DNA of 64,000 nucleotides from Hymenobacter terrenus (GTDB lineage Bacteria; Bacteroidota; Bacteroidia; Cytophagales; Hymenobacteraceae): positions 1 through 64,000 of the forward strand of contig NZ_LATM01000003.1 of assembly GCF_000972495.1 (NCBI RefSeq), written 5' to 3'. The position numbers and the translations under genes are program-made. Under the pieces are notes generated by a model. It was not told the DNA's origin, searched no databases, and saw only the letters and a program-made list of their open reading frames with translations. This document shows positions 23,969 through 31,962 of the stretch, one piece after another. Every line of letters begins with the position of its first letter. Positions within the stretch are counted from its first letter, which is position 1.

Positions 23969-24155
23969 ACGGAATGGAGTAGCCAACAGCGGTTGAAAAA
24001 AAGCAGAAATCGCAATTGCAAAGAACGGCGACCTAAGCGCTACACTCTGACAAAACCCTGCCAATACTGCTAAAATTCAGTACGACTGACGTTCTTTGAG
24101 TTCATTTACTTTCAATCATTAGTCGATTACTTTCACTCTTTGCTTTTCTTCTTTC

Positions 24156-24569
24156 ATGACTAAGCAACCCACTCGTGCTCCCGAGCCCGTAGGTGCCTAT
24201 CCATACACTAGGCGCGTTGGCAATTTGCTGTTTCTGTCGGGCGTCGGGCCACGCCAACGAGGGCAGAAAGCTATTCCCGGCGTGGAAATCGATGAGGATG
24301 GTAACGTTTTGAAATATGACTTTGAAAGCCAGTGTCATGCCGTATTCCAAAACGTCCGCTACATCCTCGAAGAAGCTGGTGCTAAGTGGGACGACTTGGT
24401 AGATGTCACCGTGTTCCTTACCAATATGAAAGATGATTTCCCGGTGTATAACCGGCTTTATGCCGAGTACTTCGCTACCGCCCAGCCCTGCCGCACCACG
24501 CTGGAAATAAACTGTCTGCCTACTCCAATTGCTATCGAATTAAAGTGCATTGCGGCAATTCCCGGTTAA
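24156..24569 (+). CDS. RidA/YjgF-family enamine/imine deaminase, 2-aminomuconate deaminase-like
   Basis: 137 residues. RidA proteins hydrolyse reactive enamine/imine intermediates. Visible features are VGAYPYTRRVGNLLFLSGVG, AVFQNVRYILEEAGAKWDDL, and the substrate-binding arginine in ATAQPCRTTLEINCLPTP. A loop RQRGQKAIPGVEIDEDGN after GVGP is longer than in E. coli RidA and is like the 2-aminomuconate deaminase subgroup of aromatic ring-cleavage pathways. No other ring-cleavage gene is present, so general imine detoxification is as likely. It precedes a bestrophin gene by 91 bases in the same direction. Confidence 0.82.
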   Translation: MTKQPTRAPEPVGAYPYTRRVGNLLFLSGVGPRQRGQKAIPGVEIDEDGNVLKYDFESQCHAVFQNVRYILEEAGAKWDDLVDVTVFLTNMKDDFPVYNRLYAEYFATAQPCRTTLEINCLPTPIAIELKCIAAIPG

Positions 24570-24660
24570 TTAAAGTATTCACGATAAGTCTTCGGCCCTA
24601 GGAGCTTTTTACCTCCTCATCCTAGTACTTTCCTATTCCCTTCACCTCTTTCCCTGAAAG

Positions 24661-25626
24661 ATGTACGTTCGTAAAAACCTTCGATGGTCCCTCGTATGGA
24701 CCATGTCGCGCAATAATTTACTGATTTTTCTCTGCTACGATGCCCTGATATGCCTACTCTACGGGCCGTTGGATATTCATTTTCTTGACATTCCCTGGCA
24801 GCCGGTGGCTACGCTGGGCACGGCAGTGGCTTTTTACATCGGCTTCAAGAGCAATGGCTCCTACGACCGGTTCTGGGAGGGCCGCCAGCTTTGGGGCAGT
24901 ATTGTGAACCTAAGCCGCATTTGGGCTATCCGGGCGTTCGACTTCGTGCAGGCCACCCCGAATGAAGTTACTCCTGACCCGCGCGACATTCACGAGCTGC
25001 ATCGGCGCCTGCTCTACCGTCATATTGCCTGGTGCAACGCCCTGCGCCTGCACCTGCGCCGCCAAACCGCCGAGTACTGGGAAACCGACGTGGCTCCCTT
25101 CATCCTTGACCCGGCCGAGGCAGCCGCGGCCAAAAACATGAGCAACCCGCCCACGCACCTCCTGCGCCACCAGAGTGAGGAGATGCTAATATTGCATCAA
25201 CGCGGCCTGCTCACCGAGTTTCGTCACGTGGCTTTGATGGGAACTATTCAAGACCTGTTCAATGCCCAAGGTGGGTGTGAGCGCATCAAAAACACGCCGT
25301 TTCCGCGCCAGTATGCGTATTTCAGCTTCCTTTTCGTGTGGATTTTTGCGGCCCTGCTCCCGCTGGGGCTGGTAGAAGAATTCGACCACCGCGTGGCTCT
25401 CGGTCAGTTTCACGTCTGGCTGATGGTGCCCTTTGCGGCACTGGTATCGTGGGTGTTCAACATCATTGAGCTGGTGGGCCACGTCAGCGAAAACCCCTTC
25501 GATAACCAAATCAATGACGTGCCAATGACGTCCATCTGCCGCGGTATCGAAATCGACCTGCGCGAGCTGCTGGGCGAAACCAAGCTGCCGCCCAGGGTGG
25601 AACCGGAAAATGATGTGCTGTATTAA
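24661..25626 (+). CDS. Bestrophin-family (YneE-type) ion channel
   Basis: 321 residues. It has the bestrophin core: N-terminal RKNLRWSLVWTMSRNNLLIF, two membrane segments near 25-70 and two more near 220-270 (YFSFLFVWIFAALLPLGLVE and LMVPFAALVSWVFNIIELVG). The conserved FYIGFKSNGSYDRFWEGRQL includes the N.a..R.wE.R motif. The C-terminal ENPFDNQINDVPMTSICRGI is diagnostic. Bacterial members form pentameric channels for chloride or sodium. Selectivity here is unknown. The gene ends just before a long palindromic element. Confidence 0.9.
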   Translation: MYVRKNLRWSLVWTMSRNNLLIFLCYDALICLLYGPLDIHFLDIPWQPVATLGTAVAFYIGFKSNGSYDRFWEGRQLWGSIVNLSRIWAIRAFDFVQATPNEVTPDPRDIHELHRRLLYRHIAWCNALRLHLRRQTAEYWETDVAPFILDPAEAAAAKNMSNPPTHLLRHQSEEMLILHQRGLLTEFRHVALMGTIQDLFNAQGGCERIKNTPFPRQYAYFSFLFVWIFAALLPLGLVEEFDHRVALGQFHVWLMVPFAALVSWVFNIIELVGHVSENPFDNQINDVPMTSICRGIEIDLRELLGETKLPPRVEPENDVLY

Positions 25627-25633
25627 AAACCAC

Positions 25634-25814
25634 ACTCCCCTCCTTATTCAAGGAGGGGATGTTGTCGCGCCAGCGACAACCGGGGTGGTTGCGTCGTTGA
25701 ACGATGGCCTGACAAGTTCTGATGTTCGTCGTTCTTGCATCGTTATCGTTTAACGACGCAACCACCCCCATTTTCCCTGCGGGAAAATATCCCCTCCTTG
25801 GTAAGGAGGGGAGT
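25634..25814. repeat. CTCCCCTCCTT-family long palindrome, intact copy
   Basis: A 181-bp element begins ACTCCCCTCCTTATTCAAGG and ends CCTTGGTAAGGAGGGGAGT as inverted repeats that are themselves hairpins. An inner inverted repeat of 23 bp with one mismatch lies at 25682-25704 and 25746-25768 (GGGGTGGTTGCGTCG...). It separates two genes on the same strand. Another intact copy is at 27504-27740. Confidence 0.8.
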
Positions 25815-25914
25815 GGTGTTCGGCTATTTCATCCTTCCAAAAAATAAGCTCGACCTAACGTGAAGCCGCCGCGGGGCGTACTGAAGGGCCATTCCCATTC
25901 CTTTCCCCCGCTCG

Positions 25915-27486
25915 ATGCCCAAACTTCCTAATCCCAACCACACGTCTGGCCTCACCAATACCTCCTGGTTTGGCACCGCGCCCGCCCTGCCTACCTTCGA
26001 GTCCTTAACCAAAAACGCTACCGTCGACGTGGTCATCGTAGGCGGAGGCATTGCCGGCCTCACCACGGCGTATTTGCTGAGCAAGGAAGGCCGGAAAGTG
26101 CTGCTCTTGGAAGACGGCGAGCTGGCCAGCGGCGAGTCGGGCCGCACAACTGCCCACCTATCCTATGCCCTCGACGACCGGTACACCAGCCTCGAAAACC
26201 TGTTTGGGCAGGAGGGTGCCCGGCTGGCCGCCGAAAGCCACTCGACTGCCATCGACCAGATTGAGCAGATAGTGCTGACTGAGAAAATCGACTGTGATTT
26301 CTCTCGCCTCGATGGCTATCTGTTTCTGCACGCCGATGGTACCCACGAGGAGCTTATCGCCGAGCGCGATGCCGCCCACCGCGCTGGCCTGCCCGATGTG
26401 GAATGGCTGCCCAACGCCGGCGTGGTAGGGTTCGATACTGGCGAATGCCTGCGCTGGCCCAACCAAGGCCAGTTTCACATCCTGAAATACCTGGCCGGGC
26501 TGGCCGAGGCCATCACGCGGCACGGCGGGCGCATCTGCACCCACACGCACGTGAGCGAAATCCACGGTGGTGCCGAGGCTCGCGTCGTAACGGCCGAAGG
26601 TATTGTAGTGCGGGCCAAGAAAGGCATTGTTGTAGCCACCAACACGCCCTTCAACGACCGGGTGGTGATGCACACCAAGCAGCACCCCTACCGCACCTAC
26701 GTGGTGGCCGCCCGCGTGCCCAAAGGCTCGGTGGCCAAGGCCCTGTATTGGGACATGGCGGACCCGTACCACTACGTCCGCCTGCAGGAGGTGCCGGCCG
26801 GCCCGCGCGGGGGCCAAACCACCTACGACCTGCTGGTGGTGGGCGGCGAAGACCACAAAACCGGCCAGTCCGACGACCCCGCTGCCCACCTGCGCTGCCT
26901 CCAAGAGTGGACCCGCGACCGGTTTGCCATGGTCAAGGACTTCGAGTACGAATGGTCGGGCCAGGTGATGGAGCCCACCGACGCCCTCGCCTACGCCGGC
27001 CGCAACCCGCTCGATTCAGATAATGTCTTCATCATCACCGGCGACTCGGGCCACGGCATGACTCACGGCACCCTCGGGCCGATGATTGTCGCCGACCTCA
27101 TCCAGGGCCGCGACAACCCCTGGGCCCAACTCTACGACCCCAGCCGCATCACGCTCAAGCGCGAAAGCGCCCAGGAGTACATCAAAGAAAACGTGAACGT
27201 CGCCCTTGAATATACCGACCTGTTCACGGGGGGGGACGTAAGCTCGGTTGAGGAAATCCCGGTGGGTGAGGGCGCCGTGCTACGGCGTGGCCTGCTAAAA
27301 GTAGCCGTGTATAAAGACGAAAACGGCACCACCCACGAGTGCTCGGCCATTTGCCCGCACTTGCACTGCGTGGTGCATTGGAATGGCCTCGAAAAAAGCT
27401 GGGACTGCCCCTGCCACGGCTCCCGCTTCACCGCGCTCGGCGAGCTGCTCAGCGGCCCGGCTAATATGAACCTGCCGCCGGTGTAA
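25915..27486 (+). CDS. FAD-dependent oxidoreductase fused to a C-terminal Rieske domain
   Basis: 523 residues. An N-terminal DAO-type FAD domain opens with a Rossmann motif VDVVIVGGGIAGLTTAYLLS (about residues 40-60), then SGESGRTTAHLS and a late TGDSGHGMTHGTLGPMIVAD. The last 60 residues form a Rieske [2Fe-2S] domain with CPHLHC and CPCHGSRF ligand motifs (C-x-H and C-x2-H). This two-domain architecture is known in Bacteroidota and other bacteria, but its substrate is not established. No electron-transfer partner is adjacent. The gene lies between two long palindromes, so it is a one-gene unit. Confidence 0.88.
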   Translation: MPKLPNPNHTSGLTNTSWFGTAPALPTFESLTKNATVDVVIVGGGIAGLTTAYLLSKEGRKVLLLEDGELASGESGRTTAHLSYALDDRYTSLENLFGQEGARLAAESHSTAIDQIEQIVLTEKIDCDFSRLDGYLFLHADGTHEELIAERDAAHRAGLPDVEWLPNAGVVGFDTGECLRWPNQGQFHILKYLAGLAEAITRHGGRICTHTHVSEIHGGAEARVVTAEGIVVRAKKGIVVATNTPFNDRVVMHTKQHPYRTYVVAARVPKGSVAKALYWDMADPYHYVRLQEVPAGPRGGQTTYDLLVVGGEDHKTGQSDDPAAHLRCLQEWTRDRFAMVKDFEYEWSGQVMEPTDALAYAGRNPLDSDNVFIITGDSGHGMTHGTLGPMIVADLIQGRDNPWAQLYDPSRITLKRESAQEYIKENVNVALEYTDLFTGGDVSSVEEIPVGEGAVLRRGLLKVAVYKDENGTTHECSAICPHLHCVVHWNGLEKSWDCPCHGSRFTALGELLSGPANMNLPPV

Positions 27487-27503
27487 GAGTAAAAAAATAG
27501 CAA

Positions 27504-27740
27504 ACTCCCCTCCTTGGTAAGGAGGGGATGTGAGCGCCGAGGAGGCGCGAATAGGGGTGGTTGTGGGCGTTGCACAAATAAGTAAGCGAAGTTGTCGCAG
27601 TGCTACGCAAGGCCTGCGGCGCCAGCCCCGCACCGCTGCACGATGGGTGACCGAAGTAGGCGTTGGTCGGTCGTTCAACGCCCACAACCACCCCCGTTTC
27701 AGCTTTGCTGAAACATCCCCTCCTTGGTAAGGAGGGGAAT
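27504..27740. repeat. CTCCCCTCCTT-family long palindrome, second intact copy
   Basis: A 237-bp element begins ACTCCCCTCCTTGGTAAGGA and ends with the matching CCCCTCCTTGGTAAGGAGGG. A perfect 19-bp inner inverted repeat (27554-27572 and 27676-27694, GGGGTGGTTGTGGGCGTTG) lies inside. It is the same family as 25634-25814, but the inner half-sites and the centre differ, so only ends and the GGGGTGGTTG block are shared. Confidence 0.8.
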
Positions 27741-27767
27741 TTGACCATCTCACGTCCTTTCTGTACT

Positions 27768-28640
27768 ATGCCTGCCCGCAAAAAAGCTCACTCCGACCCT
27801 GCTTGCCCGCCGCCGCGGGGGGTGCTCATCGCCATTGGCGGCCACGAAGACAAATCTCCTAACCCCGGCACTGAACCGGCGGCTGAATATGCGCCGGACT
27901 CTATTCTGCGGCGTTTTGTGCAGGAGCTGCGGGGCAAGGGGCCGGTCATTGTGGTGCCTGTTGCCTCGGAAGAGCCCGAGGCTGCGGCTAAGGATTATGT
28001 CGACCTGTTTACCTCGCTCGGAGTGAAGCGCGTGGAAGTATTCAACGTGCACGAGCGGGACGAGGCCCAGGACGAGGCAACGTTGGCGCTGCTCAACGAG
28101 GCTGCCGGTATTATGTTCACGGGCGGCGACCAATTGCGGCTCACGGCCTTGCTGGGCGGTACCACTTGGCTGCACCGGCTGAAGGAGCGCTACACGCATG
28201 ATGAAATTGTGATTGCCGGTACCAGCGCCGGGGCCACGGCCATGAGCACGCCCATGATTTACCAGGGGCGCAACGATGCGGGGATGCTGAAGGATGAAAT
28301 TCACGTCACGACCGGCCTGCAATTCGTGCACGACGTGGCCATTGACACGCATTTTGTGGCGCGGGGCCGCATCATTCGCATGGCCCAGATTATTGCCACC
28401 AACCCCGGCTGCATCGGCCTGGGACTGGAAGAAGATACTGGCATCGTCATCACTGAGGGCCGCGAAATGGAGGTTATCGGCAGCGGCGTGGTGACGGTGG
28501 TTGATGGCCACCAATCTACCGCCAGCACCATTCACCTCATTGAGCCCGGCGAGGCGTTCTCCATCCGTGACGTGCGGGTGCACATTCTTAGCTGCGGTGA
28601 ACGGTACACGCTGCCCGTGCAGGAAGATTTGCACAAGTAG
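27768..28640 (+). CDS. Cyanophycinase (S51 family)
   Basis: 290 residues. Cyanophycinase releases beta-Asp-Arg dipeptides from the storage polymer cyanophycin. Visible features are GVLIAIGGHEDKS, IMFTGGDQLRLTALLGGT, and the nucleophile serine in AGTSAGATAMSTPMI (about residue 152), with HVTTGLQFVHDVAIDTHF and GLGLEEDTGIVITEGREMEV following. The ATG at 27768 gives MPARKKAHSDPA, since earlier codons lie in the repeat. No cyanophycin synthetase (cphA) is in the window. The gene may use imported polymer or a product made elsewhere on the chromosome. Confidence 0.9.
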   Translation: MPARKKAHSDPACPPPRGVLIAIGGHEDKSPNPGTEPAAEYAPDSILRRFVQELRGKGPVIVVPVASEEPEAAAKDYVDLFTSLGVKRVEVFNVHERDEAQDEATLALLNEAAGIMFTGGDQLRLTALLGGTTWLHRLKERYTHDEIVIAGTSAGATAMSTPMIYQGRNDAGMLKDEIHVTTGLQFVHDVAIDTHFVARGRIIRMAQIIATNPGCIGLGLEEDTGIVITEGREMEVIGSGVVTVVDGHQSTASTIHLIEPGEAFSIRDVRVHILSCGERYTLPVQEDLHK

Positions 28641-28672
28641 GCTACGGTACATGCGGGGGCTCGGATTAAGCG

Positions 28673-28945
28673 GCTTGATATTGGCGTGATTAGGCTTGGT
28701 ACTGGGGTATTTAGGCTTGGTATTGAGTAGTATTAGCTTGCTTCTTTAGGAGATAGGCTTGGTGTCGATGTATTTAATCTTGGTATTAGGTATATCATGA
28801 TTGCAATTGGCGTTATAATGCTCCGTATTGATTGTAATAAGACCGGTATCTGCTTGCGAAAGCTTGGTATTGCATTAAAACGGCTTGGTATTAAGCTCTA
28901 AACGCTTGGTATTGGGGCTGTGATGCTGAGTTTCGCGTAAGGTGG
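28673..28945. repeat. 21-bp-phased degenerate tandem array (about 13 units)
   Basis: Copies of a word near GCTTGGTATT begin at 28673, 28694, 28715, 28736, 28757, 28778, 28799, 28820, 28841, 28862, 28883, 28904 and 28925, exactly 21 bases apart. The first ten bases are the most conserved (five units are identical GCTTGGTATT). The rest is AT-rich and variable, often ending TTTA. Units 7-9 are most diverged. The array lies between the cyanophycinase stop and the winged-helix gene. It does not encode protein and has no CRISPR-like spacers. Confidence 0.85.
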
Positions 28946-28986
28946 TATCTTGCACTGGACCGACCCTCGTCGCGTCACCTCTGGTC

Positions 28987-29436
28987 ATGACTTTATCTTC
29001 GCCTCCCATATCTGCCGACGTGCCCAACGCAGCGGATGCCGCCCTGGTAGCGGCCTTCGAGCACCGTGTGGTCACCCGCGACGAACCTAAGCTGCCCGAG
29101 CCGCTGCGCTTCGACGCGGCCAGCGTGCAGGCGCGCCTGCGCCAAGCATTGCAGCCGCGCCTGCGTCAGCGCGACCCACGTCGGCTGCGCGTGCTGGCCA
29201 TTATCTGCTATCATTTTCTGGCTAAGCCCAGCCTATTCAGCACCGACCCGGCCCTGGTTAAAGCCCTGGCGCTTTCGCCCAGCGGCCTCACCCGCGCCTG
29301 GTCCGAACTGCGTCAGTCTGGTTTGGTGACGCTGTTGCCCGTCGGCCGTCGACGCTGCTACCAGCTTAGTCGCGAAGGTGAGGACTGGCTGCTGGCGGTG
29401 GTGAAAGGCGCCGCACCCGTAGCGCAGACTTTGTAG
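28987..29436 (+). CDS. Winged-helix DNA-binding protein
   Basis: 149 residues. After a disordered N-terminus, residues about 55-140 form helices and a wing: RRLRVLAIICYHFLAKPSLF, then ALVKALALSPSGLTRAWSEL (helix-turn-helix with the recognition helix on SPSGLTRAWSELRQ), then SGLVTLLPVGRRRCYQLSRE as the wing. No ligand domain is present. I do not recognise a named family. Start at 28987 is chosen over an upstream GTG because the latter would begin within the array. It lies 42 bases after the 21-bp array, which is the natural candidate operator for this protein, but binding is an inference. Confidence 0.65.
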   Translation: MTLSSPPISADVPNAADAALVAAFEHRVVTRDEPKLPEPLRFDAASVQARLRQALQPRLRQRDPRRLRVLAIICYHFLAKPSLFSTDPALVKALALSPSGLTRAWSELRQSGLVTLLPVGRRRCYQLSREGEDWLLAVVKGAAPVAQTL

Positions 29437-29510
29437 TTCGCGACGCCAAGCGACGCCAGCGCCACTTTAACGGCGCGAGGACGCGGACTACAGAGTCCGC
29501 GCTACAACTA
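29437..29510. repeat. Short palindromic intergenic repeat
   Basis: A GC-rich stretch with a hairpin GCGGACT-ACAG-AGTCCGC at 29483-29500. The GGACTACAGAGTCCGCGCTAC wording resembles the core of the elements at 7105 and 39005, so it may be a decayed relative. Confidence 0.4.
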
Positions 29511-29606
29511 CTGCCGCTGCTTCAGGCGTGGCTAAGTGGATGGAACGAGCAAACAAGCCGGTAAGCTGGTTTTTACGTTACTTGCCGCGTCACCCGCCTC
29601 TCGTGC

Positions 29607-31757
29607 ATGAACCAGCAAACACGCCAGCTTCAGTACTTCTTCTTCGGGCAGCACTTTTCCGATGGGGTGCGTACCACGGTGGCTATTTTGCTGCCGGCGT
29701 TGCTGCTGGCACAGCTGGGGCACTTCGAGATTGGCCTGACCATCTCGACCGGTGCCGTGTGCGTGAGCGTGACCGACACGCCGGGGCCCCTTACGCATCG
29801 CCGCAATGGCATGTTGGCCGCGTTGGCGTTGGTGGTGCTCACGGCCTTGCTCACCAGCGTAGCCGCTGTCAATGTCTGGCTGCTCGGCGCGGAAATCAGC
29901 GTGCTCAGCTTCCTGCTGACCATGTTTTTGGTGTGGGGAGCGCGGGCCGGAGCAGTGGGCACGGCTGGCCTGCTGAACGTGGTACTGCTGCTGGCCCATC
30001 CGCCCACGCTCGACCAGGCGCTGCTCCACGCCGGGCTGTTGCTGCTGGGCGGGCTCTGGTACGCGGGGTTGGCGCTGGTGGCCTACCAGATGCGGCCCTA
30101 CCGGCCGGCGCAGCAGGCGCTGGGCGAGTGCATCCACGAGCTGGCGCGCTTTCTGGAGCTGAAGGCCCGGTTCTACGACCCTGCCACGGCCCTCACTGAC
30201 GACTACCGCCGCCTCGTAGCCCAGCAAGTAGTTGTGAATGAAAAGCAGGAGGCCACCCGCGACTTCCTCTTCCGCACCCGCCAGATTGTAAACGAAACCA
30301 CCAGCACCGGCCGCCGCCTGGTGCTCACCTTCGTGGAAACGGTAGACCTGTACGAGCGCATCACCGTGAGTTACTACGACTACAACACTCTGCGGGCGGC
30401 TTTCGGGGCGAGCGAAATACTGCAAGAGGTGGCGGCCCTCATCCAGCACATTGCCACCGAGCTCGACCACCTAGGGGTGGCCATCCAGGCCAACCGCCCT
30501 TACGAGGGGCCGTGGCCCGACCTCACCGCTGAGTGGGGGCGCCTGCAAGTCCGCATCAGTACTCTCGAAGCCGACCCAGCCGCCGACGGCAACACGCGGG
30601 TACTGAAGAAAATCCTCGTCAACCTGCGCGACATTATCCGCCGCGTGGGCAACATCCGCCGCTATTTCGACGAGAGCCTGACCGCCGATGCGCCCGCGCC
30701 CAGCCGCGCCACCGACCACGCCCAGTTCGTGGCGCACCAGGAAATCGAGCTGCACGCCCTCAGCCAGAACTTCACGCTCAAGTCCTCCGTGTTCCGCCAC
30801 TCCGTGCGCATGATGCTGGCCTGCCTGGTGGCCTTTGCCGTGGCCCAGAGCCTCTGGCATGGCGAGCACAACTACTGGATTCTGATGACCGTGACCATCA
30901 TGCTCAAGCCTGGCTTCAGCCTCACGCGGCAGCGCAACACCGAGCGCATCGTGGGCACGCTGGCCGGCGGGGCGCTGGGCGCCGTCATACTCTGGCTAGT
31001 GCCCTGGTCCGAAGTCCGTTTCGTGGCGCTGGTGGTGTTCATGGTGGTTGCCTACAGCTTCCAGCGCACCCAGTACCTGGTCACGGTGGTGTTTCTGACG
31101 GCTTATCTGCTCATCATGTTCAGCTTTTTGGGGCTGAACTACATCGGGGTGGCCGAGGAGCGGATTGCCGATACGCTCATTGGCTGCGCCATTGCCTTCG
31201 CGGCCGGCTATTTCCTGTTTCCCAACTGGGAATCTGACCAATTGACCGACTACCTGGCCGCCGCCCTGCGCGCCAACCTCGTCTACCTTCACCAACTGGC
31301 CCACCGCCTGGCTGGCCGCCCCCTGCCGCCCAACGAGTACCGCCTCCTGCGCAAAGCCGTGTACGTGAGCGGTGCCAACCTCGCGGCGGCCTTCCAGCGC
31401 ATGCTCACCGAGCCCAGGAGCAAGCAGCACCGCCCCATCGAAACCCACGAATTCGTGGTGCTGAATCACATTCTGTCATCCAACATCGCCGCCCTCACTG
31501 ATACTCTGCGCGAGGCCGCGCCCGCCGTGCCGCCCTTCCCACCCGAGGGGCGGCGGGCCCTCACCAGCGCCCTGGCCGCCCTGCAAAAGAGCCTCGTCCG
31601 CATTGCCCCCACCACCGCTGAGCCCGCCCCCGAGCTAGGCCCCGCCGAGCCTACCGTGCCCGTGGCCGCCGAAGATAAGTCGCTGCTGGAGCAGCTTGCC
31701 TTCCTGCAAAAAGTGAGCGGGGATATCGGGCGGGTAACGGAGGTGCTGGTGAGATAG
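29607..31757 (+). CDS. FUSC-family inner-membrane protein (YccS-like)
   Basis: 716 residues. Two membrane blocks of about six helices each (residues about 20-165 and 395-545) are separated by a long cytoplasmic helical region, the architecture of YccS/FUSC proteins related to aromatic acid exporters and fusaric-acid resistance proteins. Diagnostic text includes GQHFSDGVRTTVAILLPALL, VSVTDTPGPLTHRRNGM, and the second-block YWILMTVTIMLKPGFSLTRQ with RNTERIVGTLAGGALG, matching the conserved FUSC_2 motif. No membrane-fusion partner gene is adjacent, so the transport substrate is unknown. A strong hairpin starts at the stop codon. Confidence 0.88.
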   Translation: MNQQTRQLQYFFFGQHFSDGVRTTVAILLPALLLAQLGHFEIGLTISTGAVCVSVTDTPGPLTHRRNGMLAALALVVLTALLTSVAAVNVWLLGAEISVLSFLLTMFLVWGARAGAVGTAGLLNVVLLLAHPPTLDQALLHAGLLLLGGLWYAGLALVAYQMRPYRPAQQALGECIHELARFLELKARFYDPATALTDDYRRLVAQQVVVNEKQEATRDFLFRTRQIVNETTSTGRRLVLTFVETVDLYERITVSYYDYNTLRAAFGASEILQEVAALIQHIATELDHLGVAIQANRPYEGPWPDLTAEWGRLQVRISTLEADPAADGNTRVLKKILVNLRDIIRRVGNIRRYFDESLTADAPAPSRATDHAQFVAHQEIELHALSQNFTLKSSVFRHSVRMMLACLVAFAVAQSLWHGEHNYWILMTVTIMLKPGFSLTRQRNTERIVGTLAGGALGAVILWLVPWSEVRFVALVVFMVVAYSFQRTQYLVTVVFLTAYLLIMFSFLGLNYIGVAEERIADTLIGCAIAFAAGYFLFPNWESDQLTDYLAAALRANLVYLHQLAHRLAGRPLPPNEYRLLRKAVYVSGANLAAAFQRMLTEPRSKQHRPIETHEFVVLNHILSSNIAALTDTLREAAPAVPPFPPEGRRALTSALAALQKSLVRIAPTTAEPAPELGPAEPTVPVAAEDKSLLEQLAFLQKVSGDIGRVTEVLVR

Positions 31758-31800
31758 CACAGGCCATCAGGCATTTAAATCAAAACCTGATGGCCTGTGC
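31757..31800. terminator. Hairpin after the FUSC gene
   Basis: A perfect 15-bp stem (31757-31771 with 31786-31800, arm GCACAGGCCATCAGG) with a 14-base AT loop starts in the last base of the FUSC stop. There is no T tract, so it could be a terminator or a 3' stabiliser. Confidence 0.55.
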
Positions 31801-31962
31801 TAGCTACTTCAGAGTGCCAGATGCTGGTGCACGCCAGCCATAAGAAAGTTGGCGCGGTATGAAGGTGGTAGAAAAATAAAAGTATTAAACGGACCATATG
31901 GCCTGGATGTGAAATTATAGGCGTAGGTTGAACTATTATTTTCACTTAATAACCTGTTTTCT

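Noticed and set aside
27750..28652. Open 300-codon minus-strand frame across the cyanophycinase gene
   Set aside because: Antisense shadow of a well-supported gene.
28673..28945. CRISPR array
   Set aside because: Units are contiguous and degenerate at 21 bases with no separate repeat and spacer, and there are no cas genes.
29532..30470. Open 312-codon minus-strand frame across the FUSC gene
   Set aside because: The plus strand encodes conserved FUSC membrane segments; the minus frame is Gln/His-rich shadow.
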